Source: Betaproteobacteria bacterium
GTDB taxonomy: Bacteria; Pseudomonadota; Gammaproteobacteria; Burkholderiales; SG8-39
Direction of reading: 5' to 3'
DNA: 60,716 nt
Assembly (NCBI GenBank): GCA_005884455.1
Contig: VBCH01000210.1
Location: 1 to 60,716 of the forward strand
Shown: in pieces, positions 54,427-60,716 of the stretch
Numbering within the stretch: position 1 is the first letter of the stretch
How the letters are laid out: every line of letters starts with the position of its first letter
Notes under the pieces: model-generated
What the model saw: only the letters and a program-made list of their open reading frames with translations
What the model was told of the DNA's origin: nothing
Database searches by the model: none
Made by a program: the position numbers and the translations under genes

Positions 54427-55962
54427 ATGAAAGAACGACTCATCATATTCGATACCACCATGCGCGACGGCGAGCAGAGCCCCGGCGCCTCAATGACCAA
54501 GGAGGAGAAGCTGCGCATTGCGCGGCAACTGGAACGCTTGCGCGTGGATGTGATCGAGGCGGGCTTCCCGGCTTCTTCGAACGGCGATTTCGAGGCGGTG
54601 CAGGCGGTTGCGGGCATGATCAAGGATTCGACGGTGGCCGGCCTGTGTCGCGCCAACGATCGCGACGTCCAGCGCGGGGTCGATGCGCTGAAGAAGGCGA
54701 AATCCGGGCGCATTCACCTCTTCATCGCGACCAGCGCGCTCCATATGGAGAAGAAGCTGCGCATGACGCCGGAGCAGGTGCTCGAGCAGGCGACCCTGTC
54801 GGTGCGCTTTGCGCGCAAGCACCGTGACGACATCGAGTTCTCGCCCGAGGACGGCAGCCGCTCCGACCCCGATTTTCTTTGCCGTGTCCTCGAGGCCGTG
54901 ATCAAGGAAGGCGCCAATACCATCAACATTCCCGATACCGTCGGCTACGCGGTACCCGAGCAGTTCGGCGAGTTCATCAGGAAGCTGCGGGAGAGGGTCC
55001 CGAACTCCGACAAGGCTGTGTGGTCCGTGCACTGCCACAACGACCTCGGCATGGCGGTGGCGAACTCGCTCGCCGCGGTCACGATCGGGGGCGCGCGCCA
55101 GATCGAGTGCACGGTGAACGGCCTGGGCGAGCGCGCCGGCAACACTTCTCTGGAGGAAGTGGTCATGGCGGTGCGCACCCGTGGCGATTTCTTCAACCTC
55201 GCGACGCGCATCGACACCAGCCAGATCGTGCCGGCCTCGCGTCTGGTGTCCCAGATCACCGGGTTCGTGGTTCAGCCCAACAAGGCGGTGGTGGGCGCGA
55301 ACGCCTTTGCGCATGCTTCCGGCATCCACCAGGACGGTGTGCTGAAGAGCCGCGACACCTACGAGATCATGCGCGCCGAGGACGTTGGGTGGACCGCGAA
55401 CAAGATCGTGCTCGGCAAGCTCTCGGGCCGGAGCGCCTTTCGCCAGCGGCTCAAGGAGATCGGCATCGAGCTCGACGGAGAGGACGCATACAACAAGGCG
55501 TTCCAGCGCTTCAAGGACCTCGCCGACAAGAAGGCAGACATCTTCGACGAGGACCTGCAGGCGCTCGTCTCCGACGGAGCGACTGCCGCCGCGGCGGAGC
55601 ACTGGCAGTTGGTGCGCATGAGCCAGGCGAGCGGCACGAGCGAGCGTCCGCACGCGAAGCTCGTGCTCGCCGAGGCCGGCAAGGAGCGCCAGGCCGACGC
55701 CGAGGGCGACGGCCCGGTGGATGCGACTTTCAAGGCGATCGAACGCGTGGCCAAGAGCGGCGCCGAGCTGCTGCTGTACTCCGTGAATGCCGTAACGCAA
55801 GGGACCGAGTCGCAGGGCGAAGTGACCGTGCGCCTCGCGAAGGGCGGCAGGATAGTCAACGGTGTAGGCGCCGACACCGATATCATCGTCGCTTCGGCCA
55901 AGGCCTACGTCAATGCACTCAACAAGCTACAGGGCGCCCAGCGAATCAACCCGCAGGGGTGA
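54427..55962 (+). CDS. leuA: 2-isopropylmalate synthase
   Basis: 511 aa. TIM-barrel catalytic domain with [13 protein letters not shown] (metal Asp) and [13 protein letters not shown] (HxH metal ligands), then a LeuA allosteric regulatory domain (about 390-505) that binds leucine. It is the first committed step of leucine synthesis. The ATG at 54427 has GGAG eight bases upstream; an ATG at 54412 would add five residues. The upstream leader peptide and hairpin suggest attenuation in addition to feedback inhibition. Confidence 0.96.
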   Translation: MKERLIIFDTTMRDGEQSPGASMTKEEKLRIARQLERLRVDVIEAGFPASSNGDFEAVQAVAGMIKDSTVAGLCRANDRDVQRGVDALKKAKSGRIHLFIATSALHMEKKLRMTPEQVLEQATLSVRFARKHRDDIEFSPEDGSRSDPDFLCRVLEAVIKEGANTINIPDTVGYAVPEQFGEFIRKLRERVPNSDKAVWSVHCHNDLGMAVANSLAAVTIGGARQIECTVNGLGERAGNTSLEEVVMAVRTRGDFFNLATRIDTSQIVPASRLVSQITGFVVQPNKAVVGANAFAHASGIHQDGVLKSRDTYEIMRAEDVGWTANKIVLGKLSGRSAFRQRLKEIGIELDGEDAYNKAFQRFKDLADKKADIFDEDLQALVSDGATAAAAEHWQLVRMSQASGTSERPHAKLVLAEAGKERQADAEGDGPVDATFKAIERVAKSGAELLLYSVNAVTQGTESQGEVTVRLAKGGRIVNGVGADTDIIVASAKAYVNALNKLQGAQRINPQG

Positions 55963-56009
55963 GGGCCCTTATATCATAGGAGACGTTCACGCTTCGATTC
56001 AGGGATCCC

Positions 56010-57224
56010 ATGCCCTTTGCGCTGCGACAGCTGGGCCGCTTCCTTGCGCACGTGTTCAAGCGCTTCAACGAGGACCGCTGTTTGCAGATCGCCTCGAGTC
56101 TCACTTTTACGACCTTGCTTGCGCTCGTGCCGCTCGTCACTCTCACGCTCGCGCTCATGACGGCGTTCCCGATTTTTTCGGGGCTGGGGGAGCACATCCA
56201 TGCGTTCCTGCTCGCGAACATGTTGCCCGAGACAGCGGGAAGGGTGGTCACCGGATACATCGAACAATTCTCGGGTCAGGCCGGGCGGTTGACCGCTCTC
56301 GGCTCAGCGGTGCTCGCCGTCACTGCTTTCCTCATGATGGTCACGATAGAGCGAGCGTTCAACACGATCTGGCGCGTTTCGCGCCCGCGTCCTCTGGCGC
56401 AGCGCATCCTCATGTATTGGGCAACGCTCACCCTCGGGCCGGTTCTCATCGGCGCGAGCCTTTCGATCACCTCGTACCTCGTCGGTGTATCCCTCGGATT
56501 CGCGCGGCAGAGTCCTTTTGCAGGTGCGGCGATTCTCGGACTCGTCCCATTCGTCCTGACCTGTGCAGCGTTCACGCTGCTCTACTATTTCGTGCCGAAC
56601 CGCGCGGTCAAGCCGCGCCACGCCCTGATCGGAGGCCTGGTCGCGGCCCTGGTGTTCGAGATCATGAAGCGAAGCTTCGCTCTCTATATCGCGAAAATCC
56701 CCACCTATGCGTTGGTCTACGGCGCATTTGCAGTGATCCCGGTCTTTCTCCTCTGGGTCTATTTTTCCTGGGTGGTGATCGTGATCGGCGCGTTGATTGC
56801 CGCGCTGGCGCCGGATTTCACCGTGCTGCGCGAAACGGCGCGGCGCCCGTCGGGAGCCGGCTTCGGCGACGTGTTGGAGGTCCTTCTGGTTCTGGCGCGC
56901 GCCCAGCAAGGTCCGGAGCTTCTCGAATTGAGGAAAATTGCCCAGCACGCATCGCTCACGGTGGATCAGACCGAGCGGATACTCGAACGCCTAGTTGCGC
57001 GTGGCTGGGTGGCGAGGTCCTCCGGCGAGCGCTACGCAATGGTCGTCGACAAGGAACGACTCCTCGTGGCTGACGTATATCGCGAGTTCGCTCTGGATGG
57101 CGAAGCGCCAGGGGCTCGAGGGCGCAGCGAACCCCTGAAGCGACTCCTGGGGCAGTTTGCCGCGCGCGCGGACGAAACCTTGAACCTGCCCCTCGGGCGC
57201 CTGCTTGAAAGGGACAGGGCTTGA
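56010..57224 (+). CDS. yihY: YihY/BrkB-family membrane protein with C-terminal winged helix
   Basis: 404 aa. Six membrane segments (about 25-270) with the family pattern RFNEDRCLQIASSLTFTTLL and YFVPNRAVKPRHALIGG. The C terminus (about 285-395) looks like a winged-helix module (TVDQTERILERLVARGWV), common in the betaproteobacterial form. The family was once called RNase BN, but its true function is unclear. A TTATAT and AGGAG cluster precedes the gene. Confidence 0.9.
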   Translation: MPFALRQLGRFLAHVFKRFNEDRCLQIASSLTFTTLLALVPLVTLTLALMTAFPIFSGLGEHIHAFLLANMLPETAGRVVTGYIEQFSGQAGRLTALGSAVLAVTAFLMMVTIERAFNTIWRVSRPRPLAQRILMYWATLTLGPVLIGASLSITSYLVGVSLGFARQSPFAGAAILGLVPFVLTCAAFTLLYYFVPNRAVKPRHALIGGLVAALVFEIMKRSFALYIAKIPTYALVYGAFAVIPVFLLWVYFSWVVIVIGALIAALAPDFTVLRETARRPSGAGFGDVLEVLLVLARAQQGPELLELRKIAQHASLTVDQTERILERLVARGWVARSSGERYAMVVDKERLLVADVYREFALDGEAPGARGRSEPLKRLLGQFAARADETLNLPLGRLLERDRA

Positions 57225-57251
57225 TCCGTTAGAATCCTCGCTTCGAACGCC

Positions 57252-57971
57252 ATGACATCGCAGATGAAGACGATCCCGCGCGCCGAGCGCCTGATAGCGG
57301 CCTTGGACGTGGCGGGCGTCGAAGAGGCGAAAGCCCTTGTACAGCGCCTTGGAGACAGCGTGAGCTTCTACAAGGTCGGCCTGGAATTGTTCATGGCGGA
57401 AGGATTCTTCGGCTTCATCGATTGGCTTGCGCGAACGGGGAAGAAAGTGTTCGTCGATCTGAAGTTTTTCGATATCCCCGAGACGGTTCGCGCCGCGGTG
57501 CGCGGGCTTGGCAATCGGGGCGTGACCTTCGCAACCGTGCACGGCAACCAGGCGATGCTCGAGGCGGCGGCACAGGCCAAGGGGGACGTAAAAATCCTCG
57601 CGGTCACGGTTCTTACCAGCCTCGATCAGGGCGATCTCGACGACCTCGGTTTTCAATGCGATGTACAGACCCTGGTGCTCTCGCGGGCGCGACGGGCGCT
57701 CGAGGCCGGCTGCGATGGAGTCGTTTCCTCGGGGCTGGAGGCGCCGGCGCTGAGGCGCGAGCTGGGTGCGCGGCTACTGATCGTCACGCCGGGAATCCGA
57801 CCGGTGCAGAATCGCCTCACAGGCGACCAGAAGCGCACGGTCGACGTGGCGCGGGCTTTCGCGAACGGCGCCGACTACATCGTCGTCGGCCGACCGATCC
57901 GCGAGGCGCCCGATCCTCGTGCCGCGGCGCAAGCGATTCAGGCGACGATTGCGACCGAGTTTCCCGGTTGA
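57252..57971 (+). CDS. pyrF: Orotidine 5'-phosphate decarboxylase
   Basis: 239 aa, TIM-barrel enzyme of the last step of UMP synthesis. The active-site D-x-K-x-x-D is in VFVDLKFFDIPETV. VTPGIRP and the final VVGRPIREA bind phosphate. An ATG at 57264 (MKTIPRAERL) is an alternative start. It lies 27 bases after the yihY-like gene, likely co-transcribed. Confidence 0.96.
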   Translation: MTSQMKTIPRAERLIAALDVAGVEEAKALVQRLGDSVSFYKVGLELFMAEGFFGFIDWLARTGKKVFVDLKFFDIPETVRAAVRGLGNRGVTFATVHGNQAMLEAAAQAKGDVKILAVTVLTSLDQGDLDDLGFQCDVQTLVLSRARRALEAGCDGVVSSGLEAPALRRELGARLLIVTPGIRPVQNRLTGDQKRTVDVARAFANGADYIVVGRPIREAPDPRAAAQAIQATIATEFPG

Positions 57972-57983
57972 TATCCGGACGGG

Positions 57984-58610
57984 CTAGCCGGCGTCAGTCG
58001 AGGCGTGAGCGGCGGCAAGCTTGCCTTCGTAGCGCCACACGCTGCGCCAGGCGCCGATCACCGTATTGGGATACTCGGGCCTGCCGAAGGATCCGTTATA
58101 TCGACTCAGGGCGCGAAAGAGATCCCCTTTTTCACGATCGAGGTAGTACTTCAGGATTACGCAGCCGTAGCGAAGGTTGTAGCGCAGACTGAACAGGTTG
58201 TCGCCTTGGCGCCCCACCAATCCCACCCAGAAGGGCATGACCTGCATGTAGCCTCGGGCGCCCGAGCGCGATACGGCGTACTTGCGAAAATTGCTCTCGA
58301 CCTGGATCACCGCCAGCACGAGCTGCGGGTCGAGCTTCGCGCGATTCGCCTCGAAGTGCACCGTGCGCAGAAACTCCACGCGCGACTGGAAGTTGGGCAT
58401 CCTCGCTTCCAGGCGATGCGACATTTCGGCGAGCCAGTCGACTGCCGACTCCGAGTCGGCAAAGGCATGGCGCGGCGCCGGCTTGTCCGCGATCGACTCC
58501 TGCAGGCCGGCCCGCACCTCGATCGCGAGCGGTTCGTAGATCTGGGCTCCCGCGAGCGCGAGGCCCGGGAACGCGATCCCGACCAGCGCCAAGCCGGTGC
58601 CTTTCAGCAT
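57984..58610 (-). CDS. Exported soluble lytic transglycosylase (SLT domain)
   Basis: 208 aa. A signal peptide ([20 protein letters not shown]) precedes an SLT domain (about 88-200). The catalytic glutamate is Glu105 in [13 protein letters not shown], followed by the [12 protein letters not shown] and [12 protein letters not shown] motifs of family 1. It cleaves peptidoglycan in the periplasm. Its ATG overlaps the proS stop by seven bases. Confidence 0.92.
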   Translation of the reverse strand: MLKGTGLALVGIAFPGLALAGAQIYEPLAIEVRAGLQESIADKPAPRHAFADSESAVDWLAEMSHRLEARMPNFQSRVEFLRTVHFEANRAKLDPQLVLAVIQVESNFRKYAVSRSGARGYMQVMPFWVGLVGRQGDNLFSLRYNLRYGCVILKYYLDREKGDLFRALSRYNGSFGRPEYPNTVIGAWRSVWRYEGKLAAAHASTDAG

Positions 58611-60325
58611 GAGCTCATGCGCAGCGGGGCAAGCGGATCGCCGAGCGGCACCTTCTTCGTCTCCTTGTCGAGGCGACCCTGATACTCGATCAATCCATCC
58701 TTGAGTCTGCGCTCGCCGACAACGATGCGGTGGGGAATGCCGATGAGCTCCATGTCGGCGAACATCACGCCCGGCCGCTCGTCGCGATCGTCGAGCAGAA
58801 CCTCGAAGCCGGCATCGGTGAGCGTGCGATAGATCGAGTCGGCGACGTCGCGGACCGCGGCGTTCTTGCCGTAGCCGATGGGAACCAGGGCGACATGGAA
58901 CGGCGCGATCGGCTCCGGAAAGACGATTCCGTGCTCGTCGTGGTTCTGCTCGATCGCGGCGGCCACGATGCGGGTGATACCCATTCCATAGCAGCCCATC
59001 TCGAAAGGACGATTGTTGCCCGCCTCGTCGAGAAACGTCGCTTTCATGGATTCCGAATATTGGGTGCGCAGCTGAAAGATGTGGCCGACTTCGATACCCC
59101 GGACGATTTCCAGAGTCCCCTTGCCGTCGGGGCTGGGATCGCCGGCAACAACCTTGCGGATGTCTGCTATTTGGCCGGGCTCCGGGAGGTCACGTCCCCA
59201 GTTGACGCCTGTGAGGTGGAACCCCGCCTCGTTTGCACCGCAGACGAAATCGCTCATTGTCGCTACCGTGCGATCGGCGTAGATGTTCAACGGTACGGTG
59301 CTCACCGGTCCGATGTAGCCGGGGCGGCACTTCAACGTCTGTTCGATCTCTTCGTCTCTTGCGAACCGGAACGTGCCGATCACCTTCTGGGTCTTGACCT
59401 CGTTCAGGTCGTGGTCGCCGCGAACGAGTAGCATTGCGAACGATCCCGAAGCTCCTTTTGGGGCTTCGTCGCGCACGATGGCGATTGCCTTCACGGTTTT
59501 CTCAATCGGTACGCCAAGCAAGTTCGCGACATCTTCGCAACGGGTCTTACCGGGGGTCGCGACCTTCTTCATTCTCTCCGTCGGAGCCCTTCGGGCAACC
59601 TTCGGCGCTACGGCCTCGGCGAGCTCCACATTCGCCGCGTACTCGGACTGCGGGCAGTAAGCGATGGCGTCCTCGCCCGATTCGGCGAGGACGTGAAATT
59701 CCTGTGACTCAGTACCGCCGATCGCACCAGGGTCGCCGGCAACAGCGCGGAATTTCAACCCCAGGCGGACGAAGATCCGCGTATAAGTGTCGTACATATT
59801 CCGGTATTCGCGTTGGAGGTCAGCGTAGTCGGCGTGAAAGGAATAGCCGTCCTTCATGGTGAACTCGCGCCCGCGCATGACGCCGAAGCGCGGCCGGATC
59901 TCGTCACGGAACTTGGTCTGGATCTGATAGAAATGCAGGGGTAGCTGACGGTAGCTGCGAATTTCGCGGCGCGCGATGTCTGTGATCACTTCCTCGTGCG
60001 TGGGGCCGACGCAGAAATCGCGTTCGTGACGGTCTTTGAAGCGCAGCAACTCCGGTCCGTACTTCCGCCAGCGCCCGGACTCCTGCCACAGCTCCGCGGG
60101 TTGCACCGCGGGCATGAAGAGCTCGATCGCTCCGGCGAGATTCATTTCCTCTCGAACGATGGTTTCGACCTTGCGAACGACCCGCAGCCCCAAAGGCATC
60201 CACGTGTAGATTCCGCCGGCGAGTCTGCGGATCAGTCCCGCGCGGACCATCAGCTTGTGGCTGACGAGCTCAGCATCAGAAGGGGCCTCCTTGAGCGTTG
60301 CAAGAAAGTATCGCGAAGTGCGCAT
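58604..60325 (-). CDS. proS: Proline-tRNA ligase (bacterial type)
   Basis: 573 aa class II synthetase. Motif 2 is [17 protein letters not shown] and motif 3 is [14 protein letters not shown] YbaK-like editing insertion (about 225-400) lies between them, as in ProRS of the bacterial subtype. The start at 60325 ([15 protein letters not shown]) fits the family; a longer frame start at 60400 would add 25 residues. It is divergent from rppH. Confidence 0.96.
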   Translation of the reverse strand: MRTSRYFLATLKEAPSDAELVSHKLMVRAGLIRRLAGGIYTWMPLGLRVVRKVETIVREEMNLAGAIELFMPAVQPAELWQESGRWRKYGPELLRFKDRHERDFCVGPTHEEVITDIARREIRSYRQLPLHFYQIQTKFRDEIRPRFGVMRGREFTMKDGYSFHADYADLQREYRNMYDTYTRIFVRLGLKFRAVAGDPGAIGGTESQEFHVLAESGEDAIAYCPQSEYAANVELAEAVAPKVARRAPTERMKKVATPGKTRCEDVANLLGVPIEKTVKAIAIVRDEAPKGASGSFAMLLVRGDHDLNEVKTQKVIGTFRFARDEEIEQTLKCRPGYIGPVSTVPLNIYADRTVATMSDFVCGANEAGFHLTGVNWGRDLPEPGQIADIRKVVAGDPSPDGKGTLEIVRGIEVGHIFQLRTQYSESMKATFLDEAGNNRPFEMGCYGMGITRIVAAAIEQNHDEHGIVFPEPIAPFHVALVPIGYGKNAAVRDVADSIYRTLTDAGFEVLLDDRDERPGVMFADMELIGIPHRIVVGERRLKDGLIEYQGRLDKETKKVPLGDPLAPLRMSSC

Positions 60326-60455
60326 AGCGGGGAGCGAGCCAGGACGCGACATTCTACTTGAACTCGCGCGCCTCACAGCCGCGGGCGGCGTCGCCTTCAA
60401 ATCGCCGGCGATTTGTGAAAGAATGGGTGCGGACAGACTTTTTGCTGGATGGCGT

Positions 60456-60716
60456 ATGCTCGATCGAGACGGCTATCGGCCGAACGTCGGCATCATCCTC
60501 TGCAACGGGCGCAACGAGGTCTTTTGGGGCAAGCGCGTCAAGGAACACTCCTGGCAGTTCCCGCAGGGCGGGATCAAGCTTGGGGAAACCCCGGTGCAGG
60601 CGATGTACCGCGAACTGCGCGAAGAAGTGGGCCTGCTGCCCAGCCACGTGAAGATCCTGGGGCGGACGCGCAACTGGCTGCGCTACGAGGTGCCTGCGCA
60701 GTGGCTCAAACGGGAC
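60456..60716 (+). CDS. rppH: RNA pyrophosphohydrolase, 3' end outside the window
   Basis: The first 87 residues are seen. They start [17 protein letters not shown] and contain QFPQGGI and the Nudix box at residues 38-60, with the GX5EX7REUXEEXGU pattern fully kept (Glu44, Arg52, Glu53, Glu56, Glu57). RppH removes pyrophosphate from 5'-triphosphate RNA and so triggers mRNA decay. It is divergent from proS across a 130-base gap. Confidence 0.93.
   Translation, partial: MLDRDGYRPNVGIILCNGRNEVFWGKRVKEHSWQFPQGGIKLGETPVQAMYRELREEVGLLPSHVKILGRTRNWLRYEVPAQWLKRD

Overview
The window is a GC-rich (roughly 60-65 %) chromosomal segment of a betaproteobacterium. This is inferred from gene content and order: lptFG divergent from pepA-holC-valS, sigma-DUF3619-DUF3106-RDD next to ilvBHC-psd-pssA-leuA, a NuoEF-fused formate dehydrogenase, and FNR-type promoters. 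I see no rRNA, tRNA, CRISPR array, transposase or prophage gene. No gene-free stretch exceeds about 250 bases.

Region 1 (1-16623) is an oxalate/formate (C2/C1) block. It holds a two-gene NAD-linked formate dehydrogenase (fdhB-fdhA), formate-tetrahydrofolate ligase (fhs) followed by a TerC-type membrane protein, a tripartite tricarboxylate transporter (tctC-tctB-tctA), a cysteine-free Crp/Fnr regulator, oxalyl-CoA decarboxylase (oxc), formyl-CoA:oxalate CoA-transferase (frc) and a formyl-THF hydrolase-like formyltransferase. The four transcription units start behind near-identical palindromes TTGA(T/C)-N4-GTCAA. Each palindrome lies 22-23 bases upstream of a -10-like hexamer, as expected for class II activation by an FNR-fold protein. 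The regulator gene sits inside the block and carries the E-x-x-S-R recognition signature for TTGA half-sites. I read this as one self-contained oxalate regulon: uptake (TctCBA), activation and decarboxylation (Frc/Oxc), formate oxidation to NADH (Fdh) and formate assimilation (Fhs).

Region 2 (16856-34877) is a signalling and type IV pilus block. A CHASE2 Ser/Thr kinase, PP2C phosphatase and FHA protein are followed by a CHASE2 adenylate cyclase, a metallo-beta-lactamase-fold phosphodiesterase and a double cNMP-binding/rhodanese protein. Next come a GAF-GspE ATPase, a GAF/HD-GYP protein, a small protein and a TPR/OGT-like (SPINDLY) glycosyltransferase. Then comes pilA, with a sigma-54-like promoter and a strong terminator, and a multi-spanning membrane TPR protein that could be a pilin glycosyltransferase. 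The order suggests that phosphorylation, cAMP and c-di-GMP signals converge on pilus function or glycosylation.

Region 3 (34913-49245) is mostly housekeeping: moaC, a BepA-like M48 protease, chrB, a TusA-like protein, an MFS exporter, valS, a small protein, holC, pepA, lptFG, RDD, DUF3106, DUF3619 and a sigma factor. Region 4 (49341-60716) holds the branched-chain amino acid and phospholipid genes (ilvB-ilvH-ilvC-psd-pssA), a leucine-rich leader peptide with an attenuator-like hairpin, leuA, a YihY-family protein, pyrF, a lytic transglycosylase, proS and the beginning of rppH.

Unusual translation starts recur. Two genes (the CHASE2 cyclase and the sigma factor) have no ATG/GTG/TTG that would give a full-length protein, but each has a Shine-Dalgarno sequence placed before a CTG. 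fdhB and the leu leader peptide appear to be transcribed from, or within a base or two of, their start codons. Starts, promoters and functions come from reading the sequence without database searches.
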